A stretch of DNA of 64,000 nt, taken from NCBI RefSeq assembly GCF_007997385.1, contig NZ_VOSC01000030.1, positions 62,838 through 126,837 of the forward strand, in the 5' to 3' direction. The notes beneath the pieces are model-generated. The model saw only the letters and a list, made by a program, of their open reading frames with translations, had not been told where the DNA came from and searched no databases. The position numbers and the translations under genes were made by a program. Below are positions 16,287 through 26,600 of this stretch, piece after piece (positions within the stretch are counted from its first letter, which is position 1; each line of letters opens with the position of its first letter). The DNA is from Seonamhaeicola algicola (lineage in GTDB: Bacteria; Bacteroidota; Bacteroidia; Flavobacteriales; Flavobacteriaceae).

Positions 16287-17309
16287 GTGGCAAAAGAAAA
16301 AGACAACAAAAAGGTTATTTACTGGCTATTAACAGGCTGTTTTTTAATATTTATAATGGTAGTTGTTGGTGGCATTACAAGACTAACGCATTCAGGTTTA
16401 TCTATTTCAAACTACAAATTAATATCGGGCACAATTCCGCCCATGAATGAAACAGAGTGGCAAGAAGCTTTTAATCTTTACAAGCAATATCCAGAATATA
16501 AAAAATTAAATAACCACTTCAATCTTCAAGATTTTAAAGATATTTATTTCTGGGAGTGGTTACACCGTGTAATTGGCCGCTTTATTGGCTTGGTATTTTT
16601 TATACCTTTTGTATACTTTTTAATTAGAAAACAACTTACAAAACCAACCATAAAAAAATGCATTATACTACTTTGTATGGGGGCATTTCAAGGTTTTTTA
16701 GGCTGGTACATGGTTAAAAGCGGTTTAGTTGATAACCCAGATGTTAGTCATTACAGGCTTGCAGCTCATTTAACCACAGCATTTTTAACGTTTGCATACA
16801 CATTTTGGGTAGCTTTAGATTTGATATATCCTAACAAAAAAGACATAAATATTGCATTTAGAAACTTTATCCGTTTTAGCTTTGTAATTCTCATTATTCA
16901 AATAATTTATGGTGCTTTTGTTGCCGGTTTAGATGCAGGTTTTATTCACAACCATTGGCCAATGATGAGCGAAGGTAAATTTATGCATCCTACGGTTTAT
17001 ATTGAGCAAAATCCGCTATACAAAAACTTTATTGAAGGCAAAAGTGGCGTACAATTTGTACACCGCTGTTTAGCTTACATTGTGGTTGCTTTTATTGTTG
17101 CTATTTATGTAAAATCTAGAAAACTAATATTAACCTTACCCCAAAACCGTGCTATAAACAGCCTTTTAGCTATTGTATTTTTTCAATTTTTATTAGGCGT
17201 ATTAACCATAATGTTACAAGTACCAGTGTGGTTAGGTGTAGCGCACCAAGTTGGGGCCTTTTTCTTGTTAAGTGCTATTACTTTTACATTACACAGATTT
17301 AGCAAATAA
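16287..17309 (+). CDS. ctaA: Heme A synthase (CtaA/COX15)
   Basis: Inner-membrane monooxygenase converting heme O to heme A for aa3-type cytochrome oxidase. 340 aa with eight predicted membrane segments. Conserved heme-ligand histidines are seen at H35 (RLTHSGLS), H93 (WLHRVIGR), H155/H161 (SHYRLAAH), H259 (FVHRC) and H320 (GVAHQVGA), in two four-helix halves as in COX15. The segment between helices 1 and 2 (about residues 40-90) is the longer eukaryote/alphaproteobacterium-like COX15 form. GTG start, 27 nt after the CCA gene. Confidence 0.92.
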   Translation: MAKEKDNKKVIYWLLTGCFLIFIMVVVGGITRLTHSGLSISNYKLISGTIPPMNETEWQEAFNLYKQYPEYKKLNNHFNLQDFKDIYFWEWLHRVIGRFIGLVFFIPFVYFLIRKQLTKPTIKKCIILLCMGAFQGFLGWYMVKSGLVDNPDVSHYRLAAHLTTAFLTFAYTFWVALDLIYPNKKDINIAFRNFIRFSFVILIIQIIYGAFVAGLDAGFIHNHWPMMSEGKFMHPTVYIEQNPLYKNFIEGKSGVQFVHRCLAYIVVAFIVAIYVKSRKLILTLPQNRAINSLLAIVFFQFLLGVLTIMLQVPVWLGVAHQVGAFFLLSAITFTLHRFSK

Positions 17310-17321
17310 GGTAAAAAAACG

Positions 17322-17329
17322 TAACTTTG
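17322..17329 (+). promoter_or_regulatory. -7 promoter box
   Basis: TAACTTTG, perfect match to TAnnTTTG, 17 nt before the ATG at 17347. An imperfect TTAG lies about 19 nt upstream. Confidence 0.5.
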
Positions 17330-17346
17330 CACTATAATTTTTTATA

Positions 17347-17859
17347 ATGATTTACAGGTTTAGAGTAATACTTGACAACGATACAGAAGAAGATATTTTT
17401 CGTGATTTAGAAATTAGAGAAACAGATTCTCTTGAAGATTTACACAACATAATTACCCAATCTTTTGGTTTTGATGGTAGCGAAATGGCCTCATTTTACC
17501 TAAGTAATGACCAATGGGATCAAGGTGAAGAAATATCATTATTTGATTTAAGTGATACTGGTGGCGCACGTTTAATGAATGAAACCGCTATTAATGATGT
17601 TGTACACGAAGCACAACCTAAGCTTATTTATGTATATGATTTTTTAAGCATGTGGACATTTTATGTGGAACTAGCTGAAATTGTTGATGTTGTTGAAGGA
17701 ACAGATTATCCTAACTTAATGTTTGTTCACGGACAAATACCAGACACAGCCCCAGACCGCATGTTTGAAGCTGATAATGAGGATAATTTTAATGAGTTTG
17801 AAGACGATTTTGACGTGGATGATTATGACGAATTAGATTTTGACGAAAACTGGAACTAA
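17347..17859 (+). CDS. Plasmid pRiA4b ORF-3-like family protein
   Basis: Cytoplasmic protein of 170 aa belonging to the pRiA4b ORF3-like family, named from a plasmid but widespread on Bacteroidota chromosomes. Conserved start: IYRFRVILDNDTEEDIFRDLEI, then LHNIITQSFGFDGSEMASFYLSN. The C-terminal 45 residues are almost entirely acidic (NEFEDDFDVDDYDELDF). Molecular function is unknown. There is no transposase or plasmid gene nearby, so I do not treat it as a mobile element. It ends in a 4-nt overlap with the convergent unknown gene. Confidence 0.85.
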   Translation: MIYRFRVILDNDTEEDIFRDLEIRETDSLEDLHNIITQSFGFDGSEMASFYLSNDQWDQGEEISLFDLSDTGGARLMNETAINDVVHEAQPKLIYVYDFLSMWTFYVELAEIVDVVEGTDYPNLMFVHGQIPDTAPDRMFEADNEDNFNEFEDDFDVDDYDELDFDENWN

Positions 17860-18920
17860 ACCCTTATTTTTAAAGGGTTTACATTCTCATAGTTTGTTGT
17901 TAAAAATTCTAGTCCGCATTTTAAAATTTGCCCCATAGATTTACATTTTAAAAACTTTTTATCTCTAGAATATTTATAAATATCTTTTTTAAGCATATCT
18001 ATATTTTCAACTTTTGATATGGTGTCTTCTGTCATACATGAAATTAAATGTGCAATTCTATCATTAAAACTTTTCATTCTTTTAACTAAAATTGAACGCT
18101 CTTCAGTTTTGTATTGATTAATTGATAACTTTTTTAATGTGTTAGATACCATTTGAACCATTTCAAAATTCTCTTTAAAAAACTGTGGCCTGTAAATATT
18201 AAATTTACCTTCGTATGATTGCTGATCAAAATCTATGGCTCTAATTTTATACACTACATGATCAAAATCATGGGTTGGTGTAATTACGTAATTATATGAG
18301 CGCATATCACCTAACAACCTAATCATACATCGCTCATTAAATTTAACAAACTCTTTTGCTATTTGTGCTTTTTCAGATTTGCTACAATTAGGCAATATGG
18401 TTTTTATAAAAACATCACCAGGTATGCCAGAAATATGCTCTTCAATTAAGGTATTTTTATACACCAAAAAGTTTAAGTTTGATGGTGATAGCATATGCTC
18501 TAACTCTAAACCGTAAACTCTGGATGCATCGGCTTTTTTAACGTAGAAGTAGGTAAAATTATCATTTAAAACATTTCGTATTTTTATTCTGAAGGGTTTT
18601 GAATTTCCGAAGGTGCAAAAATCTATAGCATCAACTTTTAAAAATGGGTGTGCATCTTCATTACCATCAGAATGTAAAATAGCATATACCTTTTTTAAAG
18701 ACATTTCAATTTCTTCCCTTTCATAATCGTTATAATACACACGTACCCAAAGCGTATCATTATCATCTTTGTCATACACAACAATAGAACCTTGAAAACG
18801 CAATAAATCATCATAAAAAATGGGTATTTCACTATTTCTATTATACTCAGCAAGGTAATTACTAAGTTTTTCGCTTATGGTGTAAGACGGTTTCTTTTTT
18901 GATATTTTTAAATCCTCCAT
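17856..18920 (-). CDS. Conserved-looking protein of unknown function (354 aa)
   Basis: I do not recognise a named family. The protein has no signal peptide and no membrane segment; Lys- and Asp-rich and probably cytoplasmic. Features: IPIFYDDLLRF and LWVRVYYNDYERE early; LVYKNTLIEEHISGIPGDVFI near residues 150-172; LLGDMRSYNYVITP near 202-215; and KIRAIDFDQQSYEGKFNIYRP near 224-244. The order of an E-containing segment, an R-x-Y-N loop and a D-F-D loop is reminiscent of kinase-like folds, but this is only a guess. Convergent with the pRiA4b-like gene (4-nt overlap) and divergent from the ABC transporter. Confidence 0.75.
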   Translation of the reverse strand: MEDLKISKKKPSYTISEKLSNYLAEYNRNSEIPIFYDDLLRFQGSIVVYDKDDNDTLWVRVYYNDYEREEIEMSLKKVYAILHSDGNEDAHPFLKVDAIDFCTFGNSKPFRIKIRNVLNDNFTYFYVKKADASRVYGLELEHMLSPSNLNFLVYKNTLIEEHISGIPGDVFIKTILPNCSKSEKAQIAKEFVKFNERCMIRLLGDMRSYNYVITPTHDFDHVVYKIRAIDFDQQSYEGKFNIYRPQFFKENFEMVQMVSNTLKKLSINQYKTEERSILVKRMKSFNDRIAHLISCMTEDTISKVENIDMLKKDIYKYSRDKKFLKCKSMGQILKCGLEFLTTNYENVNPLKIRV

Positions 18921-19038
18921 ACGTGTAAAGTTACTAATTTTAAAGGTTTTTTAGTATGTATGTAACAAAATATAAACAGGCTCGTCTTACCCATATAACT
19001 AACCATTGCTAAGTTACTAGCAAAAAAGTTTTACTATT

Positions 19039-19950
19039 TTGGAATCTATTCTTACTATTAACAATCTTACCAAAAAATTTGGCCAATTAACCGCTGTAAA
19101 CAACCTTTCATTTACTATAAAAAAAGGTAACGTTTATGGTATTTTAGGACCAAACGGAAGCGGAAAATCTACCACTCTAGGCATTGTTTTAAATGTGGTA
19201 AATAAAACATCGGGCAATTTCCATTGGTTTGATGGTAACACAACAACACATAATGCTTTAAAAAAGGTTGGTGCTATTATTGAGCGCCCTAACTTTTACC
19301 CGTACATGTCTGGGTATGAAAACTTAAAACTAGTATGCAAAATTAAAGGTGTTAATTATAGTAAAATTGACGAAAAACTTGAAATTGTTGGTTTATTAAA
19401 ACGCAAACATAGTAAGTTTAAAACGTTTTCTTTAGGAATGAAACAACGCTTAGCCATTGCCTCTGCCCTTTTAAACGACCCCGAAATTTTAATTCTAGAT
19501 GAACCCACTAACGGATTAGATCCTCAAGGCATTCATCAAATTAGAGAAATTATTAAGCAAATTGCAGCCCAAGGCACCACAATTTTATTGGCTTCGCATT
19601 TATTAGATGAAGTTGAAAAAGTATGCTCGCACGTAGTTGTTTTAAGAAATGGCGTAAAGTTATATGCCGGCAGTGTTGATGAAATGATTTCTAGCCATGG
19701 TTTTTTTGAACTTAAATGTAACAACCAAAGTGAATTAATTACCCTTTTAGAAAACCATAATGCTTTTGGAAATATTAAAGTTGAAGGTGATTTGGTAACT
19801 GCTTTTTTAACCGAACCTATTAAATCTGACACCTTTAATAAACTACTTTTTGAAAAAGGTATAATTCTTACCCATTTAGTACAACGTAAAGAAAGTTTAG
19901 AAGAACAATTTTTAAAACTAACCGACAACCTCAACAAACAAAACCAATAA
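19039..19950 (+). CDS. ABC transporter ATP-binding protein (BcrA-like)
   Basis: ATPase subunit of an ABC-2 type exporter, 303 aa. Walker A GPNGSGKST at residues 37-45, signature FSLGMKQRLAIA near 133-144, Walker B ILILDEPTNGLDP near 153-165, and switch His in LLASHLLDE. The tail after about 210 is the variable C-terminal domain seen in bacitracin/multidrug exporters. Starts with TTG (MESILTINNL is the family-like start). One nucleotide separates it from the permease gene. Cargo unknown. Confidence 0.9.
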   Translation: MESILTINNLTKKFGQLTAVNNLSFTIKKGNVYGILGPNGSGKSTTLGIVLNVVNKTSGNFHWFDGNTTTHNALKKVGAIIERPNFYPYMSGYENLKLVCKIKGVNYSKIDEKLEIVGLLKRKHSKFKTFSLGMKQRLAIASALLNDPEILILDEPTNGLDPQGIHQIREIIKQIAAQGTTILLASHLLDEVEKVCSHVVVLRNGVKLYAGSVDEMISSHGFFELKCNNQSELITLLENHNAFGNIKVEGDLVTAFLTEPIKSDTFNKLLFEKGIILTHLVQRKESLEEQFLKLTDNLNKQNQ

Positions 19951-19951
19951 C

Positions 19952-20776
19952 ATGTTTAGATTATTAAATTTAGAGCTACAAAAGCTTCTGCTAAATAAAA
20001 CCAGTAAAATACTCATTTTTGTATCGTTTATTTTACCATTTTTTGTAATTCTTCTATCGTCTTTCAAAATTAATGTTTTTGGCTTTTTTACTTTAGAATT
20101 AGGTGAATTAGGCATATTTAATTTTCCTATTATATGGCATTTAACCACATTTTTTTCATCGCAATTCAAATTCTTTTTTGCTATTGTTGTGGTAAGCATG
20201 ATTGGTAATGAATACAGCAACAAAACCATAAAACAAAACTTAATTGATGGCCTAAGTAAAAAGGAATTCATACTATCAAAATTCTATACAATAGTATTTT
20301 TTTCATTAGTTTCAACAGTACTAATTTTTTTAATATCGCTTTGCATTGGGCTTTATTACTCAAGCTACAATGAGTTTTCAATTATTATAAAAGAAACCGA
20401 ATTTATAATAGCTTATTTTGTAAAACTTGTTGGCTTTTTTAGCTTATGCTTATTTTTTGGTATGCTGGTAAAACGTTCTGCCTTTGCCCTAGCCTTTTTG
20501 TTTATTTTATTTATTGTTGAATGGATTATTTTTGGGCTTTTAGCTTGGAAATTAGACACAGATGTAGCAGAGAAAATTCAAAACTTTTTCCCTTTAAAAT
20601 CTATGTATAAACTCATAGACCAACCGTTTCAAAGAATAGCCATGACAAAATTTCCTGATAAAGCTAATTTAGCTTATGATTATGGAGCACATTCATACGA
20701 AATACTTATAGTTTTAGCTTGGACAGCCTTATTTATCTTTTTATCGTATAGATTATTAAAAAAGCGCGATTTATAA
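19952..20776 (+). CDS. ABC-2 type transporter permease
   Basis: Membrane partner of the preceding ATPase: 274 aa with six predicted membrane segments, starting MFRLLNLELQKLLLNKTSKIL. The conserved IGNEYSNKTIKQNLIDGLSK loop after the second segment is the ABC-2 coupling region that contacts the ATPase. It lies 1 nt after the ATPase stop, so the pair is one unit. A hairpin at 20783-20800 follows. Confidence 0.88.
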   Translation: MFRLLNLELQKLLLNKTSKILIFVSFILPFFVILLSSFKINVFGFFTLELGELGIFNFPIIWHLTTFFSSQFKFFFAIVVVSMIGNEYSNKTIKQNLIDGLSKKEFILSKFYTIVFFSLVSTVLIFLISLCIGLYYSSYNEFSIIIKETEFIIAYFVKLVGFFSLCLFFGMLVKRSAFALAFLFILFIVEWIIFGLLAWKLDTDVAEKIQNFFPLKSMYKLIDQPFQRIAMTKFPDKANLAYDYGAHSYEILIVLAWTALFIFLSYRLLKKRDL

Positions 20777-20782
20777 TATATT

Positions 20783-20800
20783 TGGTAGCATTTGCTACCA
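20783..20800 (+). promoter_or_regulatory. Hairpin just before a T9SS gene start
   Basis: Perfect 7-bp stem TGGTAGC / GCTACCA with a 4-nt loop, ending 3 nt before the ATG at 20804 and 6 nt after the upstream permease stop. It has no T-tract, so it is not a classical terminator. Placed to hide the translation start; role unknown. Confidence 0.6.
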
Positions 20801-20803
20801 CTA

Positions 20804-23521
20804 ATGAAAAAAACGCTTTTAATATTTTTTGCTGTTTGCTGTTTTTCAAACATTTATGCTCAAAGGCAAGCAGCTAATTGGTATTTTGGTTATGGTGCAG
20901 GTGTTAAATTTAATTTAGCAAACAATACGCTAACAGCTGTAAATAATGGCATGTTGTTTACCAATGAAGGTTGCTCTTCAATATCAGACGATTTAGGAAA
21001 TTTACTTTTTTATACTGATGGTTCTACCGTTTGGAATAAAAACCACGTAGCTATGCAAAATGGCTTTGGCTTGTTTGGTGATAATTCAAGCACACAATCG
21101 GCTATTATTGTACCAAAACCAAACGACCCTAATATTTACTATATTTTTACAGTAGATACAACTATTGGAACCGACCCTGATAATGGCTTTAATTATTCAA
21201 CTGTAGATATTTCACTTAATGGTGGTTTAGGTGCAGTTACACAAAAAAATGTGAATTTATTAAATCATTGTTCAGAAAAATTAACTGCTGTTTTAAAAGA
21301 CTGCATAACTAAATCTATATGGGTAATAACGCTGGCCTCAGAAGATGGCTCGCCTAATTCATACAATACGTTTCATGCCTTTGAAGTAAGTAATGCTGGT
21401 GTAAACACAACATCTGTAAAATCTACCTTTCCAATAGCTATTAATGATAGGCGCGGTTATTTAAAACTCTCACCCGATGGCACTAAAATGGCCGTTGCAA
21501 ATACTGCCGATGGCTTACAAATTTTAGATTTTGATGCCTTTACAGGGAAAGCTTCAAACCTATCATATTTAACAATAAACAGTACTGAAAGTCCATTTCC
21601 GTATGGTATTGAGTTTTCACCAAATAGTAATCTGCTGTATGTGCATGCTTATAATAACTTTTTTGACTTTGATAATCAAGCAAGAAATGAAGACCCTGCA
21701 AACCACACATCTGTATTAGCGCAATTTAATTTAGCTGCACCTAATGTACAAGCTTCGCAAGTAATTTTAGATGATAGAAATTTATACAGAGGTGGTTTAC
21801 AATTAGGCCCTAACGGAAAAATTTACAGAGCTTTAAGCGCTACTTACACAAAAGGGTTATCATATTTAGGCGTTATAAACAACCCCAATGTTGTTGGCGC
21901 TGGTAGTTTATACCAACACAACGCCGTAAACTTGGGTGCTAATCAATCTTCTCAAGGGCTACCGCCATTCATCGCTTCTTTTTTCAATAAACAAATTGAT
22001 ATTATTAAAAACGGTGAAAGCGCTACAAACCTCAACCTCTGCGATGGTGACACCTATACATTAACTTCAACTGAAATTCCTGGTGCTACCTATACTTGGA
22101 CGGTTGATGACACACCCTTACCTGAAACCGATTTTGATTTAGAAGTTTCAAAATCTGGATTTTACAAAGTATACATTGATCCTAATAATGGAGACTGTGC
22201 TATTGAAGGTGACGCATTTGTTTTAATAAATCCAAACCCATCAGCATTTAATCATAGCTTACTACAATGCGATGAAGATGGTGTAACAGATGGTATAACA
22301 CGCTTTAATTTAAACCAGGCAATACCAAACATTACAGGTGGTAGCACTACCGTAACTACAAAGTTTTTTACAGATGCCGCACGAACTAATGAAATTGATG
22401 GCGCAGATTTTACAAATACATCAAATCCGCAAACCATTTTTGTTGAAGTCATTGAAGATAAAACACAATGTTTCAGTGTATCTGAACTTACCTTAAGCGT
22501 TAGTATTACTGATGCCAACAATACCACACTTACAGTTTGCGATGATGATGGTTTTGAAGATGGCTTTTACAATTTCAACCTAAAAAACGCCGAAACTGCT
22601 ATTATTAATGGGCTTCCTACAGGGTTAAATATTTCTTACTATGAAACCTATAATAATGCACTTTTAGAAATAAATGCACTTAACAATAGTTTTACCAACA
22701 CCATTGCCTACAATCAAACAATTTATGCTAGAACCGAAAATGACAATAATTGCTATGGCATAAGCCAAATACAACTAGTTGTTAATGTATTACCTAATAT
22801 TGAAACTGAATACACAACACACTACTGCCTAAACACATACCCAAAAAAAATTACCATTAACGCTGGTATTTTAGTTGGCAACACAAGTAATTACACATAC
22901 CAATGGTCTACCGGAGAAAACAGTTATAGTATTGATATTAACCAACCAGGAGATTATGAAGTTATTGTTACAAATGCCAATATGTGTTCAAAAACTAGAG
23001 TTGTAAAAGTTTTACCATCTAACATTGCAACAATTGATGCTATTAATATTAAAGATGCATCTGTAAATAACACTATAACTGTTATAGTTTCTGGTGAAGG
23101 AAGTTACGAATACAGGTTATTAGATGAAAACAACGTAGTGTACGCACCTTACCAAAGCAGTAATATTTTTGAGAATGTAAAACCCGGTATTTATACCATA
23201 TCTGTAATTGATACCAAAAATAATTGTGGAGCAACACCACCACAAAAAGTAAGCGTTATAGGTTTTCCTAAATTTTTCACGCCCAATAATGATGGAAAAA
23301 ATGACACTTGGCAAATATATGGTGTGAATGATATGTTTCAACCTAATACTAAAATTCAAATTTTTGACAGATATGGTAAACTTGTAAAACAACTTAATCC
23401 ACTTAGCAATGGTTGGGATGGATATTTTAATGGCAATAAATTACCGGCCGATGATTACTGGTTTTCAATAACCTTACAAGATGGTAGAATTTTCAAAAAT
23501 CATTTCACATTAAAATACTAG
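20804..23521 (+). CDS. T9SS type B sorting-domain protein with N-terminal propeller-like region
   Basis: Exported surface or secreted protein of 905 aa. Signal peptide (MKKTLLIFFAVCCFSNIYAQ). Residues 25-400 look like a beta-propeller type domain (WYFGYGAGVKFN, LLFYTDGSTVWN, YIFTVD, LYVHAYNNF). Two copies of the shared CD-module start at about residues 487 and 578. An Ig-like segment (YQWSTGENSYSIDINQPG) lies near 700. The type B C-terminal domain covers residues 823-905 (FFTPNNDGKNDTW to NHFTLKY), the signal for T9SS export. I use the ATG at 20804; an in-frame TTG at 20792 only adds MLPL. Confidence 0.88.
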   Translation: MKKTLLIFFAVCCFSNIYAQRQAANWYFGYGAGVKFNLANNTLTAVNNGMLFTNEGCSSISDDLGNLLFYTDGSTVWNKNHVAMQNGFGLFGDNSSTQSAIIVPKPNDPNIYYIFTVDTTIGTDPDNGFNYSTVDISLNGGLGAVTQKNVNLLNHCSEKLTAVLKDCITKSIWVITLASEDGSPNSYNTFHAFEVSNAGVNTTSVKSTFPIAINDRRGYLKLSPDGTKMAVANTADGLQILDFDAFTGKASNLSYLTINSTESPFPYGIEFSPNSNLLYVHAYNNFFDFDNQARNEDPANHTSVLAQFNLAAPNVQASQVILDDRNLYRGGLQLGPNGKIYRALSATYTKGLSYLGVINNPNVVGAGSLYQHNAVNLGANQSSQGLPPFIASFFNKQIDIIKNGESATNLNLCDGDTYTLTSTEIPGATYTWTVDDTPLPETDFDLEVSKSGFYKVYIDPNNGDCAIEGDAFVLINPNPSAFNHSLLQCDEDGVTDGITRFNLNQAIPNITGGSTTVTTKFFTDAARTNEIDGADFTNTSNPQTIFVEVIEDKTQCFSVSELTLSVSITDANNTTLTVCDDDGFEDGFYNFNLKNAETAIINGLPTGLNISYYETYNNALLEINALNNSFTNTIAYNQTIYARTENDNNCYGISQIQLVVNVLPNIETEYTTHYCLNTYPKKITINAGILVGNTSNYTYQWSTGENSYSIDINQPGDYEVIVTNANMCSKTRVVKVLPSNIATIDAINIKDASVNNTITVIVSGEGSYEYRLLDENNVVYAPYQSSNIFENVKPGIYTISVIDTKNNCGATPPQKVSVIGFPKFFTPNNDGKNDTWQIYGVNDMFQPNTKIQIFDRYGKLVKQLNPLSNGWDGYFNGNKLPADDYWFSITLQDGRIFKNHFTLKY

Positions 23522-23567
23522 TTTAACAACCTATTAACAAAAAATAACGCATTTAATCGTGTTTTCT

Positions 23568-23598
23568 TTGCGTTTCATCTGAAAAAGGCATAATTTTC
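23568..23598 (+). promoter_or_regulatory. Promoter for the 1633-aa T9SS gene
   Basis: TTG (23568-23570), 20-nt spacer and TAATTTTC (23591-23598), one mismatch to TAnnTTTG, about 70 nt before the ATG at 23670. Confidence 0.5.
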
Positions 23599-23669
23599 GC
23601 CAATATATAACTTACTCATACTAAGCTATATATTGCCCAAAAAAATTGACAGAAGAAAAACCTACATCT

Positions 23670-26600
23670 ATGAGATTTCTATATATATTCATTTTAACCT
23701 TCATTTGCAGTTGCAGTGTGGTCTTTTCGCAACAAATCTCTGTAGATAGCTCTGTAGGAGTTCAGCAATTAATAGAAGATAATTTTGTTGATGGTTGTGT
23801 TGAAATTACCAACATAACATCATCTGTAAACGGAAGCGCATCAGGGTTTCCAAGTTACGCCTATTTTGAGCGTGGTGCTTCAAATTTCCCGTTTGAAAAT
23901 GGTATTATGCTGGCTACAGGTAGTGCCAATTCAGGCGGTAATAGTGAGCGTACACCAACCCTTAGCGAAGGCTCAACAACTTGGGGTACAGACCCCGATA
24001 TTGAAACCGCTTTAGGTATAAATAATACACTAAATGCCACATCTATTGAGTTTGATTTCACATCAACCTCTAGCCAATTTCAATTTAATTATTTATATGC
24101 TTCTGAAGAGTATTTTGATATAAACCCCTGTCAAATTTCAGATAATTTTGTATTCTTAATAAGAGAAGCTGGCACAAGCAATCCGTACCGAAATATAGCG
24201 GTAGTTCCGGGCACTAATCAACCTGTAAATTCTACCACAGTTCACAATGAAATATTTGGTGTTTGCCCACCAGAAAACGAAGAATATTTTGATGTTTACA
24301 ATGCCGGAGACACCAACTACAACGGAAGAACAACAGTACTTACAGCTGCCGAAACTATTGTTCCTTACGTGCAGTATCACGTAAAATTAATTATTGCAGA
24401 CCAACGTGATGGCACCTTTGATTCGGCTGTGTTTATTGAAGGTAATAGCTTTGAAATTTTAGACTTAGGTGAAGATATTGAAACCTGTGCAAGTTCGGTA
24501 ATTTTAGATGCCGATATTGAAAACGCATCTGCAACATACCGATGGTTTTTAAATAATACCGAAATAGCTGGCGAAACAAACCCAACTCTTAACGCCATAC
24601 AAGATGGAAATTACAGAGTTGAAGTAAGCGTACTTTTAAATGCCAATAATTGTATTGAAGAAGATGAAATAAACATTGTATTAAACAGTGAAGAACCCAT
24701 AAACCCTATTACAGATTATCAAATGTGTGATGACAGCAGTGGTGATGGCACTGAAACTTTTGATTTATCAACAAAAAACGCTGAGTTAATTGCAAATATT
24801 CCGTTTACTAATTACACGTTTTCATATCACTTTTCTGAAACAGATGCCCGAAGCAATGTAGGGGCCATTAATGCTCCAATTTCAAACACATCAAATCCGC
24901 AAGCTATTTTTGTTAGAATTGATGATACCGATACGGATTGTTTTGCTTATACAACCTTCAATTTAATTGTAAACGAAGCTCCAAACGCTACACCACCAAC
25001 ACCTTTAGAAGTTTGTGATAGTGATGACACACCCGATGGTTACACTGTAATTGATTTAACAGTTAAAGACAGTGAAATTTCAGGAGGCAACAGCAATTTC
25101 ATGGTTTCATACCATTACAATGCTTTAGATGCTTCAACGGGTAGTAACCCCATTCCAGGTTCTTATGTAAACACCAATACACCCACAGATACCGTGTATG
25201 TTAGAATTGTAAATGTTAACACAGGGTGTTTTAACACCACAACCCTAACTGTTAACATGACCACAAGCCCCATAATTAATAGAGACACCCAGTTTCTTGA
25301 TGCTTGTGACACTGACCACGATGGCAATGCAGATTTTGATTTAACACAGGCTATAAACGATATTTTAGGTGGTTTAACAAACATAACTGTTTCATACCAT
25401 GAAAGTTTTACCGATGCTGAAACAGATACAAATCCTATTGCAGACCCAACAAATTATGAATACACCAATCCTGCAGGTGAACCGGGTTCAAGAAATATTT
25501 ATGTTAGAGTTGAAGACAATAATACAGGGTGCGCCTCTATAACACTTATTGAAGCCCATACAAATTTATTACTAACAGGAACTGACACAGGCGATTTTGC
25601 ACTTTGCGATGTAAACGATGACCAAAACGACACATTAAATTTCAACCTTAATATTGTTGAAACATTTATAAACAACGATTTACCAAACCCTATTACCGTA
25701 ACATTTTTTGAAACCGAAGACAATTTAAACAATAACACCAATGCCATTGATAAGGGATCTCCATACCCTGCTTTAAGCCCTACTACACTTTACATTAGGC
25801 TAGAAGACACTAACTCTGGCTGCGTTGATACAGCCGAAATAACCTTGTTGGTTAACCCAATTTTAATGTTTGAATCGGTGGACCCAATACCCTATTGTGA
25901 TACTGATGGTGATGGTATTGTTAGCATAGATTTACATTCGCTTGATGATATGATTACCAACAGTAACACTAATTTTACGGTTACCTATTTTGGCTCAAAT
26001 TCTGATGCTGAAAATAACACCAATGCGTTGCCAGATTTTTATACAAACACCAACTCAGTTGAAACTTTATACGCAAGAATTGAAAATGATAATTCTGGCT
26101 GTTCAACTGTAAACCCTTTTGATATTGAAGTAGTGGTTGCACCAGATACAACACCACCATCACCATTTGTTATTTGCGATGATGATCAAGATGGTTTTTT
26201 CACTATTAATCTAGAAGATAAAATACCCGAAATGATTACTAATACCAATGGTATTGATATAAATTTCTTCACCACTGAAAACGATGCATTTAATAGCACC
26301 AATGCCATTACAAACCCTACTAATTTTAATGCTGAAACACAAACCATTTATACACGTTTAGAGTATGCTGTATCTGGCTGTTTTAATATTACACCTATTG
26401 ATGTTTACGTAAACACACTGCCTATTATTCCTAGTGATTTAGATTTTCAAATTTGCGAAGAAACAGGTACCACTGTAGCCGATTTTATTCTATCTGATAT
26501 GGATGTAAACGTGCTCAATGGGCAAACAGGAAAAGAAGTGTATTATTTTGAAAACCAAAATGATGCTTTAAACGGTAATTTAGCCAACGCTATTGATAAA

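Noticed and set aside
17347-17859. pRiA4b ORF-3 name taken as evidence of a plasmid or insertion element
   Set aside because: No transposase, integrase, inverted ends or target duplication is present; the family is common on chromosomes.
17858-17880. AAACCCTT/AAGGGTTT inverted repeat as a bidirectional terminator
   Set aside because: It lies inside the overlap of two convergent genes and neither side has a T-run; it may be a coincidence of their ends.
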